Shown: in pieces, positions 36,430 through 45,316 of the stretch
How positions within the stretch are numbered: the stretch's first letter is position 1
Layout of the letters: each line of letters begins with the position of its first letter
NCBI RefSeq assembly: GCF_002407185.1
Contig: NZ_CP023563.1
Span: forward strand, 2,170,001 to 2,234,000
Direction of reading: 5' to 3'
From: Brachybacterium vulturis
GTDB taxonomy: Bacteria > Actinomycetota > Actinomycetes > Actinomycetales > Dermabacteraceae
Length of the DNA stretch: 64,000 bases
The notes under the pieces: generated by a model
Databases searched by the model: none
What the model was told of the DNA's origin: nothing
The model's input: the letters and a program-made list of their open reading frames with translations, nothing else
Program-made: the position numbers and the translations under genes

Positions 36430-37725
36430 ATGTCCTCGTCCCAGCCTCCGCCCCACGGCGGTTCCCCTCAGCAGCCGGGCTTCGGCCCGCATTCCCCGCA
36501 CAGCCCCGGCTCCGGCGGGCAGGCTCCCCAGCACACGCAGCAGCCCGGTGGATGGCAGCCGCAGCAGCAGCCGCTGCAGCCGCAGTCGCAGTACGGTGCC
36601 TCGCCGTACGGTGCGCCGTCCCCGGACGGGCAGTACGGTGCACAGCCTGCCTTCAGCCAGCAGGCTCCCGGTGCTCCGCAGTTCGCTCCCGGCTCCTACC
36701 AGGGCGGGCCCGGCCCGTACGCGCCGATGCAGAAGCCGCCGAAGGACTTCGTGGTGGCATGGCTGCTGGCGCTCTTCCTCGGCTTCCTGGGCGTGGACCG
36801 CTTCTACCGCGGATTCATCGGGCTGGGCATCCTCAAGCTGATCACCTGCGGTGGTGCCGGCATCTGGACGCTCGTCGACCTCCTGATCATCGTGTTCACC
36901 GGCGGGCGGGACAGCACCGGCCAGCAGCTCGCCGGCTACGAGAAGAACAAGAAGGTCGCGTTCATCGTCACGCCCATCGTCCTCGTGCTCGGCCTGATCA
37001 TGGCCATGATCAACGGGGCTGCCGGCAGCGGTGACGACTCGGCGGTGCCCGAGCCCGAGGAGGTCGTCGCCGCGGCGTCGGCCGTCGAGGACGAGGGTGC
37101 CGAACCTTCCGAGGAGGCCGTCGTCGAGGACGAGCCCGCGACGGAGGAGGCGGTGAACGATGCCCCCGCTGCCGACGAGCCGGCAGCTCAGGAAGCCGTC
37201 GTCGAGGAGGAGCCTGCCGAGGATCCGGTCGCCGAGGCACCCGCCGTCGACGTTCCCGCGGCGCAGCAGGCGATGGCCGACGCGGTCGCTCAGGGGCGTA
37301 CCGAGGCCGAGGCCGCCGAGACCGACCTGCAGCGGGCCAATGTGCTGAACGTGCGCAGTGAGGCGATGTGCGTCTCCGTGCCCGACGGCGAGGTGCAGAA
37401 CTGGGTCGGCACCGTGAAGTCGGTCGATGCCAACGGTGAGGGCAAGGCCGTCGTCGTGCTCGAGATCGAGGACGACATCGAGATCGGCACCTGGAACAAC
37501 GCGCTCTCCGATATCGGGGACGAGACCCTCATCGAGCAGGGCACCGAGCTCTACGACGCGGCCCTGGGCCTGGCCCCTGGGGACACGGTGACCTTCTCCG
37601 GCACTCTCATCTCCGGTACGGACGGAAACGACACCTGCTACAGAACCTCGAATCTCACCGAGGTGATGTCGATCGAGTCCCCGGACTTCAAGATCCAATT
37701 CTCGGAGCTGACGCCGGTGCAGTGA
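36430..37725 (+). CDS. TM2-domain membrane protein with Pro/Gln-rich N-terminus
   Basis: A 431-residue protein in four parts. Residues 1-104 are low-complexity, rich in Pro, Gln, Gly and Tyr. Residues about 105-158 form a TM2 domain (two helices around the conserved GFLGVDRFYRG motif), and a third helix lies at about 176-195. Residues 200-285 are a Glu/Ala/Val-rich acidic linker. The C-terminal 140 residues form a compact extracellular domain I do not recognise, with CVSVPDGEVQNWVG and DTVTFSGTLI. A CAAGGAG site precedes the ATG. The 224 bases before it hold nothing else I can identify. Confidence 0.82.
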   Translation: MSSSQPPPHGGSPQQPGFGPHSPHSPGSGGQAPQHTQQPGGWQPQQQPLQPQSQYGASPYGAPSPDGQYGAQPAFSQQAPGAPQFAPGSYQGGPGPYAPMQKPPKDFVVAWLLALFLGFLGVDRFYRGFIGLGILKLITCGGAGIWTLVDLLIIVFTGGRDSTGQQLAGYEKNKKVAFIVTPIVLVLGLIMAMINGAAGSGDDSAVPEPEEVVAAASAVEDEGAEPSEEAVVEDEPATEEAVNDAPAADEPAAQEAVVEEEPAEDPVAEAPAVDVPAAQQAMADAVAQGRTEAEAAETDLQRANVLNVRSEAMCVSVPDGEVQNWVGTVKSVDANGEGKAVVVLEIEDDIEIGTWNNALSDIGDETLIEQGTELYDAALGLAPGDTVTFSGTLISGTDGNDTCYRTSNLTEVMSIESPDFKIQFSELTPVQ

Positions 37726-37742
37726 CCCCGGCAGCAGGAAAG

Positions 37743-37781
37743 CGCCGACGGGCCTCGGCGTATCGCCGAGGCCCGTCGGCG
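37743..37781 (+). terminator. Strong hairpin after the TM2 gene
   Basis: An 18-bp perfect stem (37743-37760 with 37764-37781) closes a three-base TAT loop, 18 bases after the TM2 stop codon. There is no T-run, so it is a hairpin-only terminator candidate and works in either direction. Confidence 0.7.
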
Positions 37782-37872
37782 TCCCGATCGGCGCGACAGA
37801 CCGTTTCCCCCTCGTCATACCCGGAAAGTTCTAAGGTGGCAGCAGTCACATCAGTTCAGGCCCAGGTCCTCG

Positions 37873-37886
37873 GCACGACGTCGTGC
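37873..37886. promoter_or_regulatory. Perfect 14-base palindrome upstream of the AtoE-like gene
   Basis: GCACGACGTCGTGC is a perfect palindrome located 31 bases before the start codon. It lies where a repressor would bind between promoter and ribosome-binding site. No regulator gene is adjacent, so the binder is unknown. Confidence 0.35.
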
Positions 37887-37917
37887 GGGCCGGCCCCACG
37901 CCCGAGGAGTCCACTGC

Positions 37918-39300
37918 ATGTCCAGCGCACCCGAGACCGACCCCACCCGGAAGCAGGGCACGGCGATCTCACGCGCCATGCGCCCTCTGAACCACGTGGT
38001 GGAGCGGTTCATCCCCTCCGCCCTCGTGTTCTCGATCGTCCTGACCTTCATCGTCGCGGCCCTCGGGCTGATCCTCACCGACACCGGCCCGACGGACCTG
38101 GTCGTGCACTGGGGTGATGGACTGTCCGGTCTGCTGGCCTTCATGACCCAGATGGCGCTGATCCTGCTGCTGGGGCACATGCTGGCAAACACCGGTCCGG
38201 TGCGCAGGATCCTGGGCTTCCTCGCCTCGCTCCCGAGGACCGAACTGACCGCCTACGTCTTCGTCTTCGTGGTCGCCGCCATCGCCTCGCTCATCACCTG
38301 GGGCCTCGGGCTGGTGGTGGGAGGCCTGCTGGCGCGCGAGGTCGCCTACCAGGGCCGGGAGCGCGGACTGATGCTGCACTTCCCGATGCTGGTGGCCGCG
38401 GGCTTCGGCGGATTCGTGGTCTGGCACATGGGCTACTCGGCCTCCGGCCCGCTGACCGCCGCCACCGAGGAGTCGTTCCTCATGGAACCCCTCGGCGGGC
38501 AGCCGCTCCCGATCACCGAGACCGTCTTCTCCTCGTGGAACATGATCGCCGCCGCGGTGACGATCCTCGTGGTCGCGCTCGCGCTCTACCTGGTGGCTCC
38601 CCGACGCGGTGACCGGGTCACCGAACTCACCGTCGATGCCCGCGAGCAGGTGAAGGACGGTCAGGAAGAGATCGTCACCCCGGCGGATCGGCTCGACGCC
38701 AGTCGGATCGTGACCGGTCTGATCGGACTCGCGCTGGTGGTGTATCTGGTGCTGCACTTCGTCCAGGGCGGCACCCTGACCCTGGACACCGTGAACTGGT
38801 CCTTCCTCGCCCTGATCCTGCTGCTGGTGAAGAACCCCTTCGAGCTGATCCACCTGACCAAGAACGCCGCCTCCAACGTGGGCGAGATCCTGCTGCAGTT
38901 CCCGCTGTACGCGGGGATCCTGGGCATGATGGTCAGCTCCGGGCTCGTGCAGGTGTTCTCCGACGCCTTCGTCTCGATCTCGAACACCACCACCTTCGGT
39001 CTCTTCGCGTTCCTCGCGTCAGGGCTGGTGAACTTCTTCGTGCCCTCCGGCGGCGGACAGTTCGCGGTGCAGGGCCCGATCATGCTGAGCGCCGGCGCCG
39101 ATCTCGGCGTGGATCCGGCGGTCACCATCATGGCCGTCTCCTACGGCGATCAGTGGACCAACATGATCCAGCCGTTCTGGGCGCTCCCGCTGCTGGCCAT
39201 CGCCGGGCTGAAGATGCGCGACATCCTCGGCTACACCACCATCGTGCTGATCGCCTCCGGGCTGGTGTACGCGGGGACGCTGCTGATCGTGTCGCTGTGA
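37918..39300 (+). CDS. Short-chain fatty acid transporter (AtoE family)
   Basis: A 460-residue membrane protein with about 12 helices of the AtoE family, known in E. coli for short-chain fatty acid uptake. Family blocks include GLGLVVGGLLAREVA, LMLHFPMLVAAGFGGFVVWHMGYSASGPL, FFVPSGGGQFAVQGP and SYGDQWTNMIQPFWALPLL. The ATG is preceded by GAGGAG. No fatty-acid activation genes are adjacent. It converges with the DUF3100-M20 pair, from which it is separated by 13 bases. Confidence 0.88.
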   Translation: MSSAPETDPTRKQGTAISRAMRPLNHVVERFIPSALVFSIVLTFIVAALGLILTDTGPTDLVVHWGDGLSGLLAFMTQMALILLLGHMLANTGPVRRILGFLASLPRTELTAYVFVFVVAAIASLITWGLGLVVGGLLAREVAYQGRERGLMLHFPMLVAAGFGGFVVWHMGYSASGPLTAATEESFLMEPLGGQPLPITETVFSSWNMIAAAVTILVVALALYLVAPRRGDRVTELTVDAREQVKDGQEEIVTPADRLDASRIVTGLIGLALVVYLVLHFVQGGTLTLDTVNWSFLALILLLVKNPFELIHLTKNAASNVGEILLQFPLYAGILGMMVSSGLVQVFSDAFVSISNTTTFGLFAFLASGLVNFFVPSGGGQFAVQGPIMLSAGADLGVDPAVTIMAVSYGDQWTNMIQPFWALPLLAIAGLKMRDILGYTTIVLIASGLVYAGTLLIVSL

Positions 39301-39313
39301 AGGGGCCGCGCGG

Positions 39314-40720
39314 TCACGCCCCCGTGACGGACAGGCCGAACTGTGCCAGCAGCGCAGAGCCGACGTAGGTGCCGATGAACACGAAGATGGCGGTGATCGC
39401 CACTTTCCACGAGGTCCTGGACAGATCCACCAGACGGTCCGCGACGCTGATCCCGGCGAAGGCGAGGATCGGGGTGGTCAGCGACAGGAAGTCGACCGCA
39501 CCGATGGCGCCGACGAAACCGCTCCAGGCCAGGCAGCCGGCCAGCGAGACCAAGGAGACCCAGCCCAGCACCGGGAAATCCCTTACCACCGGCAGGCGGC
39601 TGAGGGTCATCAGGTCCCCGATGACGAGGCCGAGCAGGGAGAACAGCCACAGCGTCGCCAGTCCGCCGAGGGTGAGAGCCGTGATCGGCGTCGACTCCGG
39701 GTTCACCCACAGCTTCAGCTGCTGGGTGAACAGCACCAGGGAGACCGAGAGCAGGAGCACGCCCATGAACATCCCGTAGCGGCGCACGGCGAACAGCTCG
39801 CCGACGCCCGGACCGGCCCCACCGCTCGCCCCGGAGCCGCCCGTGCGGACGGTCGCGGCGGCGCTCGGCGCCGACAGCCGATCCTTGCCCCGCATCAGCA
39901 GGTTGTACATCGCCCGCTGCAGCGGGACGGCCAGGAAGACCATCGTGTAGGTGCCGATGAAGCTGGTCAGCAGCTGGCTCGCGGCCGCGTACGAGATGAT
40001 CGTGTCCTGCATCTGAGGCAGCTGGGCGGCGAGCGTCGAGGAGGATCCGGTCATCATGGACGCCGACCCCATCCCCGAGGCGATCGCCAGAGCGCGGACG
40101 TCCAGCCCCGTCCCCAGCAGGATCGGGGCGAGGAAGGAGAAGAACAGCGCGCCGAACAGGGTGCCGATGAGATAGATCGAGAGCACTCCGCGGCCGGGAT
40201 CGGAGTTCAGGGTGTACTTCTCGGTGATGTAGGCGAGCTCCCCCTCCCGCCCCAGGCCCAGCGTCGAGCCGATCGCGTGGCGGCGCAGGCCGAGCAGCAG
40301 CGCGATCGGCAGGCCCAGCACCACGGTGCCGAGGTTGCCGAGCTCCTGCAGCAGGAACACCCAGCCGATGGAGATGATCTCGCCCAGCCGCGGGGCGACG
40401 TCCGCCCCGTACCGCGCCATCAGCGGCAGCATGATGATGATCAGGAACGCGCCGGAGAAGGCGACGTTGCGCCCGGAGTAGACACGGCGCAGGATCCCCT
40501 TGCGCCACACCGGGACGCCCAGCGCCATCGTGAGGATCACGGCGAACACCAGCGGCAGCACGGTGATCGTGATCGAGGAGGTGACCTGCAGGGAACGGAT
40601 GCCGATGCCCTCGGAGATCGTGATCGTCAGCAGCACCAGGAGCAGCAGCAGCACCATGTCCAGGGCGACTCCGCGGCGCGCCGGGGCGGCGGTCGTCGGG
40701 GTGGGGGAGACGGTGGTCAT
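39314..40720 (-). CDS. DUF3100-family integral membrane protein, probable transporter
   Basis: A 468-residue protein with about 12-13 hydrophobic helices and a central motif GMGSASMMTGSSSTLAAQLPQ. I recognise the overall pattern as DUF3100, a family without a biochemically defined role but with transporter topology. Its ATG overlaps the stop of the upstream M20 peptidase gene (TGATG), so the two products are made together. This coupling suggests uptake of the peptide-like or N-acyl substrate that the peptidase hydrolyses; that is inference. Confidence 0.75.
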   Translation of the reverse strand: MTTVSPTPTTAAPARRGVALDMVLLLLLVLLTITISEGIGIRSLQVTSSITITVLPLVFAVILTMALGVPVWRKGILRRVYSGRNVAFSGAFLIIIMLPLMARYGADVAPRLGEIISIGWVFLLQELGNLGTVVLGLPIALLLGLRRHAIGSTLGLGREGELAYITEKYTLNSDPGRGVLSIYLIGTLFGALFFSFLAPILLGTGLDVRALAIASGMGSASMMTGSSSTLAAQLPQMQDTIISYAAASQLLTSFIGTYTMVFLAVPLQRAMYNLLMRGKDRLSAPSAAATVRTGGSGASGGAGPGVGELFAVRRYGMFMGVLLLSVSLVLFTQQLKLWVNPESTPITALTLGGLATLWLFSLLGLVIGDLMTLSRLPVVRDFPVLGWVSLVSLAGCLAWSGFVGAIGAVDFLSLTTPILAFAGISVADRLVDLSRTSWKVAITAIFVFIGTYVGSALLAQFGLSVTGA

Positions 40721-42045
40721 CAGTGCTCCTGAGTGGGGTCGGAGGAGGGCTGCGTCTCGAGCGCGGCCTCGGGCACGGGCGCGATCGCGGCGAGCGTGGA
40801 GACGTAGTCCGCATAGCTGCGGCGGGGGAGAGGTGCGGGCAGATGGGCCCCCATGGTCAGCAGCGCCCGGACCAGCAGTCGCGGGACGGCGATCAGCACG
40901 TGCTCGGGATCGACCATCCGGAAGTCCTTGCCGTGGATGGTGCCGTCGAAGCCGCCGTAGGAGAGCTGGACCGTCGGCATCATGAACGAGAGGTCACCGG
41001 CGTCGCCGGCCGCCGCGATCGCGCCGCGGTCGTCGATGAGATGGCTGATCCGCGGATCCGCTGCGAAGGCGTCGCGGAACGCCCCGTTCAGCGTGCGGTC
41101 CTGCACGAAGGGGAGATAGCCCATCTCGGTGGTGACGTGGGCGGTGCCGCCCAGGGCGGCGGCGCAGCCGTGCGCGGCGCGGTCCACGCGGGCGGCGACC
41201 TCACCGAGGTAGTCGAGGTCCGTGGAACGGACGTCGGTGCCGACGGTGACCCGGTGCGGCACCACGTTCGTCGTCATCTCGGTCGCGGGGATGACGGGAT
41301 TCATCCGCACCAGCACGTCCTCGCGCAGCTGCTGGCGGCCCAGTCCGAGCGCGGTGGTGAACAGAGTCGCCATGGCGAAGGCATTGGTGCCGCTGAAGGG
41401 GTCCAGTCCGGCGTGCGAGGCGGTGCCCTCGAACTCGACCGTCTTGTAGAGGAATCCGGCGAGGTCGCAATCGATCTCGATGGTCGGCTCGTGCTGCAGG
41501 CCGCCGATGGCGTGCAGGCAGACGGCGGCGTCGATGTCGTCGAACACGCCGAGCATCATCGCCTCGGGCTTGCCGCCGAACCAGGTGATGGTGCCGTCCT
41601 GGCGCAGCTGCGCCCGGTGGGTGAGGTCCACGAACTCCTCGGCGGGGACGAAGACGAAGCTCAGGTCCACGTCCGCCTGCTTCCAGGCGCCGGTGCCCAC
41701 CAGATGTGCGCACACGGCCAGTGCGATCCCGACCTGGGTGTGATGGCCGCAGGCATGGACAGCGCCGGTGGCGGGGTCGGACGCGGGATGGGCGGGGGAG
41801 ATCACCGCGTCGAGCTCGGCGACGACGGCGATGCGACGACGGTCACGGTCTTCGGGGGCGGCCGATGGCAGGGAGACCTTCAGCCCGGTGGTGGAGAAGC
41901 GTTCGATGGCGAGCCCGTCGCCGTGCCGGAGCAGGAACTGCTCGACGGCCTGGGCGGTGCGGTGCTCGCAGTACCCGAGTTCGGGGTGCTCCCAGAGCTC
42001 GGTGACGAGGGCGTGGACCTCGGGATAGAGATGCTCGAAGGACAT
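40720..42045 (-). CDS. M20-family metallopeptidase/amidohydrolase
   Basis: A 441-residue zinc hydrolase of the M20 group (aminoacylase, AbgB and IAA-amino-acid hydrolase relatives). The metal motif is HACGHH at 97-102, and the general-base glutamates are in VPAEEF. A dimerisation insert follows the AGLDPFSGTNA region. There is no signal peptide, so it acts in the cytoplasm. Likely substrates are N-acyl amino acids or small peptides. It is the upstream gene of a two-gene operon with the DUF3100 membrane protein. Confidence 0.85.
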   Translation of the reverse strand: MSFEHLYPEVHALVTELWEHPELGYCEHRTAQAVEQFLLRHGDGLAIERFSTTGLKVSLPSAAPEDRDRRRIAVVAELDAVISPAHPASDPATGAVHACGHHTQVGIALAVCAHLVGTGAWKQADVDLSFVFVPAEEFVDLTHRAQLRQDGTITWFGGKPEAMMLGVFDDIDAAVCLHAIGGLQHEPTIEIDCDLAGFLYKTVEFEGTASHAGLDPFSGTNAFAMATLFTTALGLGRQQLREDVLVRMNPVIPATEMTTNVVPHRVTVGTDVRSTDLDYLGEVAARVDRAAHGCAAALGGTAHVTTEMGYLPFVQDRTLNGAFRDAFAADPRISHLIDDRGAIAAAGDAGDLSFMMPTVQLSYGGFDGTIHGKDFRMVDPEHVLIAVPRLLVRALLTMGAHLPAPLPRRSYADYVSTLAAIAPVPEAALETQPSSDPTQEH

Positions 42046-42168
42046 GGCGGGGTGCTCTTCCTGGGCGGGTCGAGGGGCGCTGCACGCACCTCGACCGACA
42101 CGCGCAGGGACGGCTCAGCGCGTCGAGTCCGACGAGGTGAGCGTACGAGGACGCGCCGTCGGTGTCCG

Positions 42169-42182
42169 CAGGTGTCCACCTG
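42169..42182. promoter_or_regulatory. Inverted repeat upstream of the M20-DUF3100 operon
   Basis: CAGGTG and CACCTG form a perfect 6-base inverted repeat with a 2-base spacer, within a short direct repeat of GGTGTCC (42161 and 42171). It lies about 125 bases upstream of the M20 start and just past the end of the NERD-helicase gene. Confidence 0.25.
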
Positions 42183-42204
42183 TTGTCATCCGGATCGGGC
42201 GCGG

Positions 42205-43854
42205 TCACCCTCCGCTGATGCGCTCCCACACCACACCGCCACCGGCGTCCCAGATCTCGGCGCCGTCGCCGACCACCACCAGCAGCGATCGTGCGCGGGA
42301 GAGGCCCACGTAGAGCAGCTGCGGGGCGCGCTCGGCGGAGCCGAAGCCGTTGACGGCGAGCACCACGACGGGCCGCTCGAGGCCCTTGAAGTTCAGCACG
42401 TGCCCGTAGAACACGTCGGTCGCCGCGAAGAACTCGTCCCAGTACCCGTCGTACCCGAAGTGCTCGATGCGCTCCTTCTGCTCGGGGTGGCGGCTGCGGG
42501 TGGTGAGCAGGGCGATGTCCCCGGGTGCCCAGCCCTCGTCCATGAGCGTCTCGACCACGTCGTCGGCGGCGGCGACCGCCTCCGGGGCCGTGCTCGCGAC
42601 GTACCGCACCGGGGTGCCCTTCTCCATCCGGGCGTTCTGCTCGAGGGGAGTGAGCGGCGCGAAGGTCCGAGCGATGGTCCGGGTGCTGCGCAGGTTGTCG
42701 TCCAGCGGGAACGGGTTCAGGGTGATCGGGGCGCGGCCCTCGCGGTCGAACACCGTCTGATGCTCGTCGGTGAACACGAACAGCACTCCCCGCTCGGGAT
42801 CGCGCAGGCAGGGCTGCAGAGCGTCCCACCAGATGTCCGCGAAATCCTGTGCCTCGTCCACCACGATCGCGTCGAACAGCTCGCTCGGGTCCTGGACGGC
42901 GGCGAGCTCGGCGAGGCGGCGCGGCAGGTGCTCCTCGTAGTAGGTCACGGCGGTGCCACCGAAGTCCGCCTCGGTCCCGGCACCCCACAGCACCGGCAGG
43001 TCGTGGAACAGTCCCACGTAGGCGGGCCGCTCCTCGACGGGCCAGGTCGAGGTCAGCAGCTGGAAATGGCGGGCGAGGCCGCGGGAATAGCACAGCAGCG
43101 CGGTACGGGCGCCCCGACGGGTCAGGTTCCGGGCCTTGATCATCGCCAGGTGCGTCTTGCCGGAACCGGCGCCACCGATGATCTGCGCCCGGTCCTGGAA
43201 GCGCAGCAGGGCCATCGCCCGCTCCTGCTCGCGGGTCAGAGCATTGCCCTCGTCCGCGATCTCCCGGGCCAGCAGCTGATGGTTCTCGATCGCGCGATGG
43301 GTGCGCCGCAGGAGCTTCACCGCGTAGGCGCACTGCAGGGCGTCCAGCGGTGCGTACCCGAGACGGGTCTGCGCGTTCAGGGCGTGCACGATCCTGTCGG
43401 TCAGATGCGGCAGGTCGGTCGAGTCCAGCGTGATCGCCCGAGGGGCCTCCGGCGGGTCCCACGTCTCCGGGAGCTCGGTATAGGGCAGCACCACCAGGTG
43501 CACGGCGCGGCCGATGGGCGTCGAGGCAGCGTTGTTGAGGTAGGCGATCAGGTGGTGCTTCGCCGTCTGCGCCTGCGCGATCGGGGACTTCTTCAGCTCG
43601 CGCTCGCCGGAACGGTCGGCCTGGTACCAGCGGCCCTCACGCAGGGACACCCGCCCGCCCTTGACCTCGATCACCGCCATCCCGATCCCCGGCCACAGCA
43701 CCAGCAGGTCCGCCTCGACATCCGCGCCGTCCCGGGTGACGCGCTGGCCGGCGATCAGCACTGCGTCCTCCGGCAGCTGGGCGCTCAGGTGCTCCCAGAC
43801 AGTCTGCTCGGCCGCGGAGGCGAAGCCGGGGGAGTCGGGGTGGGTGATCGGCAT
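42205..43854 (-). CDS. NERD nuclease-domain SF1 helicase
   Basis: A 549-residue protein. The N-terminal 190 residues form a NERD domain, a restriction-endonuclease-fold module, with metal-site residues in EADLLVLW and the E-x-K pair in AVIEVKGG (E63, K65). The rest is a UvrD/Rep-type helicase: Walker A GGAGSGKTH at 227-235, Walker B VVDEAQDF, and motif VI YVGLSRARSLLVVVG. Such fusions are thought to process damaged or foreign DNA. It stands alone, with no methyltransferase or other defence genes near it. Confidence 0.87.
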   Translation of the reverse strand: MPITHPDSPGFASAAEQTVWEHLSAQLPEDAVLIAGQRVTRDGADVEADLLVLWPGIGMAVIEVKGGRVSLREGRWYQADRSGERELKKSPIAQAQTAKHHLIAYLNNAASTPIGRAVHLVVLPYTELPETWDPPEAPRAITLDSTDLPHLTDRIVHALNAQTRLGYAPLDALQCAYAVKLLRRTHRAIENHQLLAREIADEGNALTREQERAMALLRFQDRAQIIGGAGSGKTHLAMIKARNLTRRGARTALLCYSRGLARHFQLLTSTWPVEERPAYVGLFHDLPVLWGAGTEADFGGTAVTYYEEHLPRRLAELAAVQDPSELFDAIVVDEAQDFADIWWDALQPCLRDPERGVLFVFTDEHQTVFDREGRAPITLNPFPLDDNLRSTRTIARTFAPLTPLEQNARMEKGTPVRYVASTAPEAVAAADDVVETLMDEGWAPGDIALLTTRSRHPEQKERIEHFGYDGYWDEFFAATDVFYGHVLNFKGLERPVVVLAVNGFGSAERAPQLLYVGLSRARSLLVVVGDGAEIWDAGGGVVWERISGG

Positions 43855-43985
43855 GACGGCTCCTTGCGCTTCGCCTCATCGCTGGTGATGCCAGGGTATC
43901 GAGTCGTCCCGGCAGGGGGAGCAGTGGTGGTGCAGGCACCCGGGCACCGGTGGGCTCGCCGGATCGTCAGCGGTCCCGGATGGCC

Positions 43986-43991
43986 TAGGGT
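43986..43991 (+). promoter_or_regulatory. Candidate -10 box for a leaderless upstream ORF
   Basis: TAGGGT ends 6 bases before an ATG at 43998, with no Shine-Dalgarno between, as in leaderless promoters. The -35 region is not convincing. Confidence 0.35.
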
Positions 43992-43997
43992 GACGTC

Positions 43998-44054
43998 ATG
44001 CGCTGCGACCGCCCGGCACCCGGTGCCCTCCGGGCAGCTCCGGGACGGCGATGA
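43998..44054 (+). CDS. Candidate leaderless upstream peptide (18 residues)
   Basis: The ATG at 43998 opens an 18-codon frame reading MRCDRPAPGALRAAPGRR. Its TGA overlaps the ATG of the following membrane-protein gene by 4 bases (ATGA at 44051-44054). The position of the TAGGGT box suggests that transcription starts at this ATG. The peptide is Arg/Pro/Ala-rich with a cysteine at position 3. Leaderless short ORFs that control a downstream gene by translational coupling are known in mycobacteria. This one is predicted from layout only. Confidence 0.4.
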   Translation: MRCDRPAPGALRAAPGRR

Positions 44055-45316
44055 GCCCGCACACCGCGAGGTTCTTCCTGTCCCTGCCCCCGGTGCGGGG
44101 ATTCTTCGCCGTGCTGTTCCTGATCCTGGTCACCGCCGTGCCCTTCGTCGACAGCGAGCTGGGGCTCGCGGCACGGATCGGGACCGTCGTGGTCGTGCTG
44201 CTGCTCGGCCTCGTCATCTGGGCGGCCACCCTGTCCGGTTTCGTGCGCGATGTGCGCGAGCCGCGGCCGCTGCATGATGCGGTGGTGGTCGCGCACCGGC
44301 CGCGACGGCTGGCACGGGTGCTGTCCTGGACCGCGCTGGGGGTGGTGATCCTCGCCGGACTGACCTTCGTCCCGCTGGCAGCGACCGAGGTGAACGACGT
44401 CGCCCTCGTCCTCTGCACGCTCTCCTTCGGAGTGTCCCTGCCGGTCGCCTCGCTGCTGCCGCGGCTCAGCCGCTGGTACGCCGACGGCGCCGGGCTGGTG
44501 GCGGTCTCCCCCGATGGGCTCCGGCTCGTCCCTGATCGCGGTGACCAGCACAGGACCATCCCGTGGCCGCAGCTCGGAACGGTCCTGCCGTCGTCGTCGG
44601 CCGCTCAGTCGCTGCCGACAGCATTGGCCGAGGATCTCGGCGGTCGCGTGCGTTGGCGACCGGGTGCGTGTGCGGCCGTCGCACGCTGGGCCGACGAGGG
44701 CTTCGACCCGACCGCCGAGGAGATGCGCGCCCTCCACCTCGAGCCCCGGTGGTCCTCCGACCCGTCGACGGTGACGTCCTCCCGGGGGGACCGCTGGGGA
44801 CTGATCGCCTTCCAGAGCTGGGCGACGCTCGCATGCGCGCTCTTGGCCGGAGCGCTGATCTGGGCGGTCGTGGTGGACGAGGCGTCGTGGTGGATCCTGC
44901 TCGTGCTCGGCTGGGCGCCGCTGCTCGGCGTCGCGATCCTCGCCCCGCGCCTGCTGCGCACCCTGCGCACCGACGGCAAGGGCCCGGCGGAGGTGAGCCC
45001 GGCAGGATGGGTCGATCATCTGCACGGCCAGGGGCTGGTGGCCTGGGAGGACATCGAGTCGATCGAGGTGCGGGATCAGCACACCCTGGTGACCCTCCGC
45101 GCGGACGCGCCTCCTCTCATCGATCGCGACCTCGGCAACCGGATGAACCATCGCCTCGAGAGGCTGCAGGGCCGCTCGCCCGTGCAGCTGCGCAGCGCCG
45201 GTCCGCTGTTCCGCGCGATCGGTCCGCGCCGGCTGGAGTATCCCCCGGAGTCCGGGGCCTTCGCCCTGGTCCTCGAGGTGGAGAAGCAGGGGCGGGCCCT
45301 CGTGCTGCGGAACTGA
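44051..45316 (+). CDS. Uncharacterised four-helix membrane protein, paralogue A
   Basis: A 421-residue protein with two hydrophobic pairs (about residues 15-60 and 90-140), a soluble segment holding RVRWRPGACAAVARWADEGFDP, a second pair near 255-300, and a C-terminal soluble domain (WVDHLHGQGLVAWEDIESIEVRD) that resembles a bacterial PH-like fold. It is clearly homologous along its length to the gene at 51338-52606. No family name comes to mind. Translation is probably coupled to the short upstream ORF by ATGA. Confidence 0.8.
   Translation: MSPHTARFFLSLPPVRGFFAVLFLILVTAVPFVDSELGLAARIGTVVVVLLLGLVIWAATLSGFVRDVREPRPLHDAVVVAHRPRRLARVLSWTALGVVILAGLTFVPLAATEVNDVALVLCTLSFGVSLPVASLLPRLSRWYADGAGLVAVSPDGLRLVPDRGDQHRTIPWPQLGTVLPSSSAAQSLPTALAEDLGGRVRWRPGACAAVARWADEGFDPTAEEMRALHLEPRWSSDPSTVTSSRGDRWGLIAFQSWATLACALLAGALIWAVVVDEASWWILLVLGWAPLLGVAILAPRLLRTLRTDGKGPAEVSPAGWVDHLHGQGLVAWEDIESIEVRDQHTLVTLRADAPPLIDRDLGNRMNHRLERLQGRSPVQLRSAGPLFRAIGPRRLEYPPESGAFALVLEVEKQGRALVLRN

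Noticed and set aside
43855..44050. Possible tRNA or CRISPR-like short direct repeats
   Set aside because: The short repeats here (GGTGGT, CACCGG) are too short and irregular and reflect GC-rich composition.
40723..44277. 1184-codon plus-strand open frame
   Set aside because: It runs antisense to the M20 peptidase and the NERD-helicase and shows only composition-driven His/Gly/Gln-rich sequence.
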